Positions 25,946 through 34,157 of a stretch of DNA of 64,000 nucleotides are shown here, piece by piece. The first letter of the stretch is position 1. Each line of letters starts with the position of its first letter. Origin of the DNA: Paraburkholderia xenovorans LB400 (GTDB taxonomy: Bacteria; Pseudomonadota; Gammaproteobacteria; Burkholderiales; Burkholderiaceae); contig NC_007951.1 in NCBI RefSeq assembly GCF_000013645.1, forward strand, positions 2,232,001-2,296,000. Reading direction: 5' to 3'. The notes under the pieces were generated by a model. It saw nothing but the letters and a program-made list of their open reading frames with translations, had not been told where the DNA came from and made no database searches. The translations under genes and the position numbers were made by a program.

Positions 25946-26217
25946 TTAGACGTTTCCCACTTGAGCAATATCTTCGCCTTCGTTGGTTGTCAAAATTGAA
26001 TGTCGCTCGCCCAGCAGTTGCCATGCGTCTCTCATTTCGTTCGCATAGTCATGTTGCAGGTAGACCCGGTCGAGCTCGTCGTTGCGAGCGTCATTATGCA
26101 TCGGTGAACGATGCTTTCGGCCACGCCAAGACTCTGCATCAAGGTTCCACGCGCGCTTCGCAAGTCATGGCACTCCCACTGTCGCTTTCCTATAGAATTC
26201 CGCCTATCACGAATTTG
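25946..26217 (-). pseudogene. Tyrosine recombinase (phage/island integrase), C-terminal remnant with frameshift
   Basis: The end of a tyrosine recombinase survives in two frames. The first reads QWECHDLRSARGTLMQSLGV and AESIVHRC, covering the His-x-x-Arg box. After a frameshift near 26098, the second reads HNDARNDELDRVYLQHDYAN and MRDAWQLLGERH to a stop at 25946; the Tyr nucleophile lies in VYLQHDY. The remaining 300 or so residues are gone. The stretch 25889-26338 holds nothing else, apart from repeated CGTACGG/ATACGGCG words near 26225-26270. It marks the right end of the accessory region. Confidence 0.7.
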
Positions 26218-26338
26218 TCACAATCCGATACGGCGTGTGTTGAATTCCGTACCAACTCCGTACGGCGTATAAAATCGGCATGGAGTCTGTTGGTAACTAT
26301 CTGATTTATTTGAATTTAATAGCAATAGGCTATCCTAT

Positions 26339-26965
26339 ATGTTCGGTCGATTCATGCCCACCGAGGGCAAGTTCTTTGAAATTTTCAATGCGCACGCAAC
26401 GTGCATCGTCTCGGCAAGCCGTGAACTCGAGCTGCTGATCGACAATCTGCAGGACGCCGAGACCCATAAGCAAAACGTGCAGAAAGCCGAGAAGGCCGCT
26501 GACAAGCTCACGCACGAAACCATCGACCTGCTGCACAAGACGTTCATCACGCCGCTCGACCGCGACGAAATTCACAAGCTGATCACCACGATGGACGACA
26601 TCCTCGACCTGATGGAGGACGTTGCCACCGCCATTTCGCTGTACGACGTGCAGGCCGTGACTTCCGAGGCGAGCCAGTTGGCGCACATCTGCACGGCCAC
26701 TTCCGAGCGCGTGCAATTTGCCGTCAGTCTGCTGTCCGACATGAAGCAGGCAAGCCAGATTCTGAAGGCTTGCGAGGAAATCGACCGGCTGGAATCGGAA
26801 GCCGACCGCGTGCTGCGCTCGGCCATGTCGAAACTGTTCCGCGAAGAAGACAACGTCAAGACCCTGATCAAGCTGAAGGCGATCTACGAGTTGCTCGAAA
26901 CGATCACGGACAAATGTGAAGATGTAGCGAACATCATCGAAGGCATCGTGCTGGAAAACGCATAA
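26339..26965 (+). CDS. DUF47 family phosphate-transport accessory protein (PhoU-like)
   Basis: A DUF47/PhoU-like helical protein of 208 residues. These proteins pair with Pit-type phosphate carriers and modulate them or their phosphate sensing. Long amphipathic helices and acidic metal-binding-type motifs (DEIHKLITTMDDILDLMEDV, then ITDKCEDVANIIEGI) match the family. Its stop overlaps the pit start by one base, so the two are translated together. The ATG at 26339 has little recognisable ribosome site and lies only about 120 bases from the recombinase remnant. Confidence 0.93.
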   Translation: MFGRFMPTEGKFFEIFNAHATCIVSASRELELLIDNLQDAETHKQNVQKAEKAADKLTHETIDLLHKTFITPLDRDEIHKLITTMDDILDLMEDVATAISLYDVQAVTSEASQLAHICTATSERVQFAVSLLSDMKQASQILKACEEIDRLESEADRVLRSAMSKLFREEDNVKTLIKLKAIYELLETITDKCEDVANIIEGIVLENA

Positions 26966-27975
26966 TGCAATCGATACAACTCGCAATCTGGGTCGTCACT
27001 GGCCTGGTCGCCGTCGCGCTGATTTTCGACTTCATGAACGGCTTCCACGACGCGGCGAATTCGATCGCCACGGTCGTCTCGACCGGCGTGCTGAAACCGC
27101 AGCAGGCGGTTGCCTTTGCCGCGGCGTTCAACGTCATCGCGTATTTCGTGTTCCATCTGAAAGTGGCGGCGACCGTCGGCAAAGGCACGATCGATCCGAA
27201 CATCGTCGACCATTACGTGATTTTCGGCGCGCTGGTCGGCGCGATCGGCTGGAACATCATCACCTGGCATTACGGCATTCCGTCGAGCTCGTCGCATGCG
27301 CTGATCGGCGGCCTGGTGGGCGCGGCGCTCGCCAAGTCGGGCTGGGGTTCGCTCAATGTCGACGGCCTGATGAAGACGGTGGCCTTCATCTTCATTTCGC
27401 CGCTGCTCGGCTTCGTGCTCGGCTCGTTCTTCATGCTGGCGGTGTCGTGGATCTATTTCCGCACGCCGCCGAGCAAGGTGGACCGGCGTTTCCGGCGTCT
27501 GCAACTGGTGTCCGCGGGCTTGTATAGCCTCGGCCACGGCGGTAACGACGCGCAGAAAACCATCGGCATCATCTGGATGCTGCTGATCGCGACCGGCTAT
27601 GCGTCGTCGATCGCGGATGCGCCGCCGCTGTGGGTGATCGGCGGCTGCTATCTCTCCATGGGCATCGGTACGCTGTTCGGCGGCTGGCGGATCGTCCGCA
27701 CGATGGGTCAGAAGATCACCAAGCTCAAGCCGGTCGGCGGTTTTTGCGCGGAGTCGGGCGGCGCGATCACGCTATTTACCGCCTCGTGGCTCGGCATTCC
27801 GGTGTCCACCACACATACGATTACCGGCGCGATCGTCGGTGTCGGCGCGACGCAAAAGCTGAGTGCGGTGCGCTGGGGCGTGGCCGGCAACATCGTCTGG
27901 GCGTGGATTCTGACGATTCCGGCTTCTGCGGCGCTCGCCGGGGTTGCGTGGTGGCTCGGCCACCGTTTCCTGTAG
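26965..27975 (+). CDS. pitA: Inorganic phosphate transporter, Pit family
   Basis: A low-affinity phosphate carrier of 336 residues in the inner membrane. The duplicated family signature is present: DFMNGFHDAANSIATVV near residue 23, and GHGGNDAQKTIGIIW near residue 190. About ten hydrophobic segments are visible. Substrates are metal-phosphate complexes driven by protons in studied relatives. It begins in the stop codon of the DUF47 gene, the standard pairing. Nothing unusual in length or motifs. Confidence 0.95.
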   Translation: MQSIQLAIWVVTGLVAVALIFDFMNGFHDAANSIATVVSTGVLKPQQAVAFAAAFNVIAYFVFHLKVAATVGKGTIDPNIVDHYVIFGALVGAIGWNIITWHYGIPSSSSHALIGGLVGAALAKSGWGSLNVDGLMKTVAFIFISPLLGFVLGSFFMLAVSWIYFRTPPSKVDRRFRRLQLVSAGLYSLGHGGNDAQKTIGIIWMLLIATGYASSIADAPPLWVIGGCYLSMGIGTLFGGWRIVRTMGQKITKLKPVGGFCAESGGAITLFTASWLGIPVSTTHTITGAIVGVGATQKLSAVRWGVAGNIVWAWILTIPASAALAGVAWWLGHRFL

Positions 27976-28065
27976 CCGCGGAAAACGCGGAAAACGCACG
28001 ACGCGAGCGGCAGCGCCGCCTGCCGCCCGCTCCATTGCAGGGTTCTAGCGGGTTTCGAAGCGCGC

Positions 28066-28878
28066 CTAGATCAGCGGCGCGCTGCCTCCATCCATCGGGA
28101 CGATCGCGCCCGTCACATAGCTTGCACGGCGGCTCGCCAGAAACAGCGCGACATCGGCGATTTCCTCCGGTTTGGCGAAGCGCCCAAGCGGCACTCTGGC
28201 CTGGCCGCGCGCGAGCGCTTCCGCACTGCCGATGCCTTGCTGCGTCGCCTCCAGTTTGACGGCTTCCTCGACACGCTCGGTAAGCGTCGCGCCGGGATTG
28301 ATCGCGTTGATGCGGATGCCGTAGCGCGCGTAATAGTGCGCAAGGCCGACAGTGGCGAGCATCAGCGCGGCATTCGCGGCGCCGCCGGCAATGTGGATAT
28401 CGCTCGCTATCTTGCCGCCCATGCCGATGATATTGACGATCGTGCCGGGCTCGCCCCCGCTCCCGGATTTTGCCCGCTCGGCCATGCGGCGCAGCACTTC
28501 CTGCTGCGGGTAGATGTAGGGGAAGTATTTCGCTTCCATCGTGGCGCGGAACGCCTCGGCATCGAGCGTTTCCGGGTCGTAGCGGCGCGCGGCGCCGGCG
28601 CTGTTGATCAGCACATCGATCGGGCCGACCGCGGTGCTGACTTCCTCGACGATATCGGCGGCGCTGTGCGGTTCGTGCAGATCGGCGCGGGTCCGGTGCA
28701 CGTGCAGGCCTTCGTGTTTCAACTGTTCGTAGGCGCGCGCGAGGTTGGCGGGATCGCGCGAGACGATCGCGACTTTCGCGCCCTCGAGCGCAAACGCACG
28801 GGCACAGGCCAGCCCGATTCCCTTGCTGCCGCCCGTGATCAACACCACCTTGTCCTTGAGTCCGAGATCCATCGTCAT
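28066..28878 (-). CDS. SDR family protein lacking the canonical Tyr-x-x-x-Lys
   Basis: A short-chain dehydrogenase/reductase-fold protein of 270 residues. The NAD(P) motif TGGSKGIGLACA lies at about 15-26, and NSAGAARR near 92 and INPGATLTERV near 195 match the family. At the active-site helix, where YxxxK should stand, the sequence is IHIAGGAANAALMLA: neither Tyr nor Lys is present, and the catalytic Ser is not obvious either. It is therefore an atypical member, perhaps a binding protein or an enzyme with other chemistry. ATG 28878 is the preferred start. It lies alone between pit and a peptidase gene. Confidence 0.85.
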   Translation of the reverse strand: MTMDLGLKDKVVLITGGSKGIGLACARAFALEGAKVAIVSRDPANLARAYEQLKHEGLHVHRTRADLHEPHSAADIVEEVSTAVGPIDVLINSAGAARRYDPETLDAEAFRATMEAKYFPYIYPQQEVLRRMAERAKSGSGGEPGTIVNIIGMGGKIASDIHIAGGAANAALMLATVGLAHYYARYGIRINAINPGATLTERVEEAVKLEATQQGIGSAEALARGQARVPLGRFAKPEEIADVALFLASRRASYVTGAIVPMDGGSAPLI

Positions 28879-29017
28879 CACCCGCTGTCGAAAGAATATC
28901 GATGACGATAGCAGATCGGCGGCGAGCTTGTGATGCACTGGTCCGCAGCGCCGTGCATGAGTGCAAGCCGCCGGGCGGACGTGTCAGCGCACTGACCACC
29001 AACCGCGCTGCGCGGCC

Positions 29018-30232
29018 TCAGAAGTTGCCGTTGGCGAAGCGGGCGATCGGGTCGTCGTTGGTTTGCGTGGGAGCGGGCATGCCGCGCGACGCCGTGGAAG
29101 CCCGCATGATCTGCACGTTGCCGCTTTCATCGGCTTGCTGCGCCTGCCGGGCCTGGCGTGCGGCGACGGCGGCGGGCGGCGGCGGTTCGAACGCGTCGGC
29201 TGCCGCGTCGATAGGATCGGGCGCGCGGACGGCCGCTGTTTGCGCCGCGCCGCGTGAAGCGGCCGGTTGTTGTTGCGCCATCGAGCCGGCGTTGCTGTCG
29301 TAAGCGCTGACCTGAGCGCCAGCAACCGGCGCCGGCGATACTGCGCCAGCCGCACGCGCCTGGATCTGCGCGGCGCTCATGGCGGGCGGTGGCGGCTCGA
29401 ACGGATCAGCTTGTGCCGATGCCGTGAGCGGCTGAGCCTCCGCGGTCAAAGGCGCGCGAGGCGCCGCCGCAACTCGGGCCGTCTGCTGCGGCTGGGATTG
29501 GGGTTGCAGCGCACCTGCGGCATAGACCGGCGGTTGTGCCGCTGTCTTCGCCGAGGGCGGCGCCGCCACGGCCGCCGTCGTGCCCGCCGCACCCGCGTAT
29601 GCCGGGGTTGTCTGCACCACCGGCGCGACGCGCTCAGGCTGCGGCGCCGCGGCCTGATAGCTCGGCGTATCGAACGGCGTTGGCGTTGCAGCCGGCGCGG
29701 CCACCCGACGAATGCCGTCGAAGCGTTTGGCCCAATACGGATTGGTCAGATAGTCGAGCCGCACCGTACCGCCGGTCGACGGCGCGTTGACGAAGCGCAG
29801 CTTGCCCACATAAATACCGACATGCGAATGCGCGCGCCCCGTCGTGTTGAAGAAAATCAGATCGCCCGGCGCGATCTCGTCCGGTTCTATCGACTCGCCG
29901 CGCCCGCTCATGTCCGCCGTCGTGCGCGGCAGATTCACGGAAGCCGCGCGCGAAACCACATAGCGTACCAATCCGCTGCAATCGAAGCCGCTATCCGGCG
30001 TATTGCCACCCCAGCGGTATGGAATGCCGACGAGGCTCATCGCCTGAATCGAGATTTCCTCACGGCCGATGCTGTGATCGACGAAGTTCGGAAACCCGGG
30101 CGGCGGAGCGTGATAAGCGCCGTTCGCCACCACGATCCCGCTGCCCGAGCCGCGCGACGACGTCTTTTGCGGCGCGCCGGCACAGGCGGCGAGCAGCAGA
30201 ACGGTCAGCAGCGAAAAGGCGAGTCGGCGCAT
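29018..30232 (-). CDS. C40 (NlpC/P60) peptidase, lipoprotein with long Ala/Pro-rich tail
   Basis: A cell-wall endopeptidase of 404 residues. The signal FSLLTVLLLAACAG has a lipobox, so the protein is probably anchored in the outer membrane. The NlpC/P60 domain covers about 60-185, with the catalytic Cys in FDCSGLVRYV and His in AHSHVGIYVG. Some 210 residues of Ala/Pro/Gln-rich sequence follow, including two near-identical words, DPFEPPPPA and DAFEPPPPA, each followed by an Ala/Gln helix. The enzyme should cut peptide stems of peptidoglycan. ATG 30232 is chosen because the lipoprotein signal begins there. Confidence 0.9.
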   Translation of the reverse strand: MRRLAFSLLTVLLLAACAGAPQKTSSRGSGSGIVVANGAYHAPPPGFPNFVDHSIGREEISIQAMSLVGIPYRWGGNTPDSGFDCSGLVRYVVSRAASVNLPRTTADMSGRGESIEPDEIAPGDLIFFNTTGRAHSHVGIYVGKLRFVNAPSTGGTVRLDYLTNPYWAKRFDGIRRVAAPAATPTPFDTPSYQAAAPQPERVAPVVQTTPAYAGAAGTTAAVAAPPSAKTAAQPPVYAAGALQPQSQPQQTARVAAAPRAPLTAEAQPLTASAQADPFEPPPPAMSAAQIQARAAGAVSPAPVAGAQVSAYDSNAGSMAQQQPAASRGAAQTAAVRAPDPIDAAADAFEPPPPAAVAARQARQAQQADESGNVQIMRASTASRGMPAPTQTNDDPIARFANGNF

Positions 30233-30376
30233 GAATACGAGGAGAGCGGTAAACGCTCGTTTAATGGCGGACGATGTCGGGATGGTAGCCCTTGGAGCCT
30301 TGCTCCGGCAAGAATTCTTCACAAATTACATGAAGTTCATGCGCTAAGTGTTGCCAGTCGGGAACGCACCGCCAAG

Positions 30377-30410
30377 AAAAAAGCCACGTCCGGAGTGCTC
30401 CGGACGTGGC
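30377..30410 (-). terminator. Intrinsic terminator of phoH
   Basis: A perfect 13-bp stem, GCCACGTCCGGAG and CTCCGGACGTGGC, with a two-base loop at 30383-30410. On the minus strand it is followed by six T (A run at 30377-30382). It lies just after the phoH stop. Confidence 0.9.
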
Positions 30411-30437
30411 TTCGGACTGAAGCTAACTAATTGAAAC

Positions 30438-32294
30438 CTAGAGAATTTCCGACGCGTAGTCGGCAAGACGCGAACGCTCGCCGCGTGCCAGTGTCACATG
30501 CCCGCTGTGCGCCCAGCCCTTGAAGCGATCGACCACGTAGGTCAGACCCGAACTGCCTTCCGTCAGGTACGGCGTATCGATCTGCGCGATGTTGCCCAGA
30601 CAGATGATCTTGGTGCCAGGACCCGCGCGGGTGACCAGCGTTTTCATCTGCTTCGGCGTCAGGTTTTGCGCCTCGTCGATGATCAGATACTTGTCCACGA
30701 ACGTGCGGCCGCGCATGAAGTTCATGCTCTTGACCTTCAGGCGCGAGCGGATCAGTTCCTGAGTCGCGGCGCGGCCCCATTCGCCGGCTGCGTCGTCGGT
30801 TTTCTGCAGGACTTCGAGGTTGTCGTCGAATGCACCCATCCACGGCTGCATTTTTTCCTCTTCGGTACCCGGCAGGAAGCCGATGTCTTCGCCGACCGGT
30901 ACCGTTGCGCGCGTCACGATGATCTCGTTGTAGCGCTTGTCGTCCAGCACCTGCGCAAGACCGGCGGCGAGCGCGACCAGCGTCTTGCCGGTGCCGGCCT
31001 GACCGAGCAGCGTGACGAAGTCGATCTCCGGGTTCATCAGCAGGTTCAGCGCGAAGTTCTGCTCGCGGTTACGCGCCGTGATGCCCCACACGTTGTTCTT
31101 GTGGTGGCCGTAGTCGCGCAAGGTTTGCAGCAGCGCCGTCTTGCCGTTCAGTTCGCGCACCAGCGCGTGAAATGCCGGCTCGCCGTTCTGAGGCTCCAGA
31201 TAGACGAACTCGTTGACCAGCATCGATGCGCACAGCGGACCGGTCACGCGGTAATACGTGGTTCCGGTCTTGGTGTCCTGCCAGCTCTCCATGCCTTTCG
31301 CGTGCCTGGTCCAGAAATCCTGCGGCAGCGCGCGAATGCCGGAGTACAGCAGATCGCTGTCTTCGAGCACCTGGTCGTTGAAGTAGTCTTCAGCCGGCAG
31401 GCCGAGCGCATGCGCCTTGATGCGCATGTTGATGTCTTTCGACACCAGCACGACCAGGCGATCCATCCGGTCGCGCTGCAACGCGCGCACCACGCCGAGG
31501 ATCTGGTTATCGGCCTTGCCTTCCGGCAGACCTTCCACCGGTTCGATGGCGGTGAGCTTGGTCTGGAAATACAGGCGGCCGGAAGCCTCGCGGCTGCCCA
31601 GACGCGCGAGCGATATGCCGTCGGACATATTGCCGGCGTTCGCCACGAGTGCGTCCAGTGTGCGGCTCACCTGACGGGCATTACGCGCGACTTCCGACAT
31701 GCCCTTCTTGTGGTTGTCGAGTTCTTCCAACGTCATCATCGGCAGATAGACGTCGTGTTCCTCGAAACGGAACAGGCAGCTCGGATCGTGCATCAGCACG
31801 TTCGTGTCGAGCACGAAGAGCTTCTGGACTTCGACCGGCTCGGTAGCCGCGCCGCGTTTCCTGCCGCTGCCGCGCGTGTTCGGCGCGGTGGCTGCGGGTG
31901 TGCTCGCCTCGGCTTGCTTTGCGCTCGGCGCGCGCGCGACGACCGGCTCTGCGGGCGCGGCCGGCTCGGCTTGCGGACGGGCGGCGGGAACCGGCTGCAA
32001 CAGGGCGGCCGTCTGCTTCGATTTGCGGCTGCGGGTGGGTGCGGCCTGGCCCGAGGATTCGGATACAGCCGGAGCCGCCGACGACGTCGGCACAGGCCGC
32101 AAAGTGGTCGCGGCATTGGCGGCGTGCGCCATTGGCGTGGCGACGTTTGCGCGGCCATAGTCGGCCGACTCTGCGGATTCCCCAACGGTCGCCTGTTTCT
32201 TCGCGGCGGAGCGCGCCGGGCTGGCGGCTTTGGCCTTGTATTCGTCAGGCGGCAGGAGATTGCCGAGCTTGCTGGGGGGGGTAGGCAAAGGCAT
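30438..32294 (-). CDS. phoH: PhoH family ATPase with N-terminal PIN domain
   Basis: A PhoH-like protein of 618 residues. After a low-complexity Ala/Pro/Lys-rich N-terminus, a PIN ribonuclease domain begins near residue 155 (LFVLDTNVLMHDPSC, with metal-binding Asp; TLEELDNHKKG). The PhoH P-loop ATPase follows with Walker A GQAGTGKT near 425 and the Walker B region YLIIDEAQNLTPKQM. PIN-PhoH proteins act as RNA helicase/nucleases in studied bacteria. ATG 32294 has GAGGG upstream. It ends just before a strong terminator. Confidence 0.93.
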   Translation of the reverse strand: MPLPTPPSKLGNLLPPDEYKAKAASPARSAAKKQATVGESAESADYGRANVATPMAHAANAATTLRPVPTSSAAPAVSESSGQAAPTRSRKSKQTAALLQPVPAARPQAEPAAPAEPVVARAPSAKQAEASTPAATAPNTRGSGRKRGAATEPVEVQKLFVLDTNVLMHDPSCLFRFEEHDVYLPMMTLEELDNHKKGMSEVARNARQVSRTLDALVANAGNMSDGISLARLGSREASGRLYFQTKLTAIEPVEGLPEGKADNQILGVVRALQRDRMDRLVVLVSKDINMRIKAHALGLPAEDYFNDQVLEDSDLLYSGIRALPQDFWTRHAKGMESWQDTKTGTTYYRVTGPLCASMLVNEFVYLEPQNGEPAFHALVRELNGKTALLQTLRDYGHHKNNVWGITARNREQNFALNLLMNPEIDFVTLLGQAGTGKTLVALAAGLAQVLDDKRYNEIIVTRATVPVGEDIGFLPGTEEEKMQPWMGAFDDNLEVLQKTDDAAGEWGRAATQELIRSRLKVKSMNFMRGRTFVDKYLIIDEAQNLTPKQMKTLVTRAGPGTKIICLGNIAQIDTPYLTEGSSGLTYVVDRFKGWAHSGHVTLARGERSRLADYASEIL

Positions 32295-32650
32295 GGTTTC
32301 CCTCGAATTAATCGGGTCGCATATCGTGCGCCGCCTGTCGCATTCTGCCGGTGCCAAAGGATGCGCACGCAGTTTGCGCCCGGAGGCGCGCATTCGGTCT
32401 AGAGATGCCGGTTCGCCTGGTCTTCGATCGGCTCCTTAACGGAAGCGCGTGGCCGAGTGAACGAACGGCCGCGCGCAATTAAAAAAGCCGCCGCCCCGGC
32501 GTACGGGGCAAGCGGCTCGCCTACAGTGCTCGCGTTGCGCCTCACGACTCCGACGGCACCCGGGAAAAACCGGAAACGGCCGTCAAGTCTGGCGCAGCGG
32601 CGAAGAATTTGGGATGTACAGGCACTCATTGCAACCCAATATAACGCGCC
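32295..32650. other. Spacer between bcp and phoH
   Basis: No gene. It holds the bcp terminator at 32481-32516 and presumably the phoH promoter between 32300 and 32480. Nothing else is evident. Confidence 0.5.
32481..32516 (-). terminator. Intrinsic terminator of the peroxiredoxin gene
   Basis: An interrupted stem, GCCGC-GCCCCG with CGGGGC-GCGGC, at 32487-32516, with an A run at 32481-32486 that reads as T on the minus strand. It lies after the bcp stop. Confidence 0.75.
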
Positions 32651-33112
32651 TCAAAGCGCTTGTACAGCCTCCAGAATGTCGTCGACGTGGCCGGGCACCT
32701 TCACGCCTCGCCACTCCTGGCGCAGCACGCCTCCAGCGTCGATGAGGAACGTGGAGCGTTCGATTCCCCGTACTTCTTTGCCATACATTTTCTTCATTTT
32801 GATGACGTTGAAGAGCGCGCACAGCGTTTCTTCGGGATCCGAGATCAACGGGAAGGGCAGTTCGAGCTTTGCCTTGAAATTGTCATGCGAGCGCAGGCTG
32901 TCGCGCGACACGCCGATGATCTCCGCGCCGGCCTTCCTGAACTTCGGATACAGGTCGCGGAACTGCAGACCTTCGGTCGTGCAGCCCGGCGTGTTGTCCT
33001 TTGGATAAAAATACAGCACCACCTTCTTGCCCCGCAGCTTGGACAGCGTGATCTCGCCGCCGGTAGCGGGGGCGGTGAAGTCGGGGATGGGTTGGTCGAC
33101 TGCGATGGGCAC
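32651..33112 (-). CDS. bcp: Peroxiredoxin, BCP/PrxQ type
   Basis: A thiol peroxidase of 153 residues that reduces hydrogen peroxide and organic hydroperoxides. The peroxidatic Cys lies in NTPGCTTEG near residue 44, with the usual Thr two residues earlier and Arg in GVSRDS. The resolving Cys common in this family five residues later is replaced (GLQF), and the only other Cys is in TLCALFNV near 98, so resolution would use that residue or an external thiol. It precedes phoH with its own terminator. Confidence 0.93.
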   Translation of the reverse strand: MPIAVDQPIPDFTAPATGGEITLSKLRGKKVVLYFYPKDNTPGCTTEGLQFRDLYPKFRKAGAEIIGVSRDSLRSHDNFKAKLELPFPLISDPEETLCALFNVIKMKKMYGKEVRGIERSTFLIDAGGVLRQEWRGVKVPGHVDDILEAVQAL

Positions 33113-33253
33113 GAGGTTCTCCGGTTGTTATGGCCGGTGCCGGACGAATGCGGCGGCGCCGGCCTGGCGTCGAGACTTTTGGGGAGGGGCGGCCGGCGCG
33201 CGGCATGTCTCGCGCGGCGGTCGGGTCGTCAGGGCCGGCTGCGGGTTGACCAG

Positions 33254-34147
33254 TCAGGGCTGGACAATCAGTTCGCCGGAGCGCCCTGGAATTTCGCCCC
33301 ATGTAACAGGGTACGATGGCAGCGTGCTGCGGTCTAGCGTCGCGTAGTAATCGCCCATCGTCGCGAAGGTGTGGCCTTGCGCGCGCCAGCCTTCCAGAAG
33401 CTGTTCGAAAATCGGCGCGAGCTTTTGCCCTTCGAGTTCCGCGTGCAGCGTGTACACCTGGTCGTGCGGATTGTTTTCCGTATGCTTGAGCATCCACGCG
33501 GCGACATTGTGCGGCTCGACACCGTCCACGCCGAGCACTTCGTCGAGCGTGGGCAGCGTGGTGGGCATCTGCACATGCGTGAGCGTTCGCCCGCCGACCA
33601 CCGGCAGATACGGCGAGTGGCCGCGGCCGTCGGACGCGTAGCGCATGCCCCACGCGTCGATCTGCTCGAACGCGTGGCCGTTCATCTGCCAGCCGGCCGC
33701 GCCGTGCGTGACCGGCGGCGTGCCGAACACCTCGACGAAACGGTCGTGGCTTCGCTGCATCTGCGCCGTGGTCCATGCGCGGTCTTTCGAGCGCACGTTG
33801 TCCTGCCAGTAGACGTGATCCCACGTATGAATGCCGCATTCGAAGCCGGCTTCGTGGATCGCGCGCATTTCCGCCGCGGCCTTGGCGCCGATGTCCGGGC
33901 CGGGCAGCAGCACGCCGTACATCAACTGTTTGATACCGTAGTGTTCGACCACCGAGGTGCGCGACACCTTCTGCAGAAAGCCCGGCCGCAGCACGCGGCG
34001 CATCGCCCAACCGGTGTGGTCGGGCCCGAGGCTGAAGAGGAAGGTGGCGCGCGCCTTGAAGCGGTCGAAAATACGGGCGAGGTTCGGCACGCCTTCGCGG
34101 GTGCCGCGCAGCGTGTCGACGTCGATCTTCAGGACGATACGGGCCAA
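33254..34147 (-). CDS. arnD: ArnD, deformylase of undecaprenyl-phosphate 4-formamido-arabinose
   Basis: A polysaccharide-deacetylase-fold enzyme of 297 residues that removes the formyl group from undecaprenyl-phosphate-Ara4FN on the cytoplasmic side, yielding the Ara4N donor. Family features are LKIDVDTLRGTREGVP at the start with the metal Asp, HTWDHVYWQD at about 105 with metal His residues, and HGAAGWQMN near 149. It is the last gene of the minus-strand arn cluster, 10 bases after the decarboxylase gene. Confidence 0.93.
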   Translation of the reverse strand: MARIVLKIDVDTLRGTREGVPNLARIFDRFKARATFLFSLGPDHTGWAMRRVLRPGFLQKVSRTSVVEHYGIKQLMYGVLLPGPDIGAKAAAEMRAIHEAGFECGIHTWDHVYWQDNVRSKDRAWTTAQMQRSHDRFVEVFGTPPVTHGAAGWQMNGHAFEQIDAWGMRYASDGRGHSPYLPVVGGRTLTHVQMPTTLPTLDEVLGVDGVEPHNVAAWMLKHTENNPHDQVYTLHAELEGQKLAPIFEQLLEGWRAQGHTFATMGDYYATLDRSTLPSYPVTWGEIPGRSGELIVQP

Positions 34148-34157
34148 GGATCTGCCC

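Noticed and set aside
30498..32402. Long plus-strand frame opposite phoH
   Set aside because: Antisense shadow of phoH with no known domain; the terminator and start support only the minus-strand gene.
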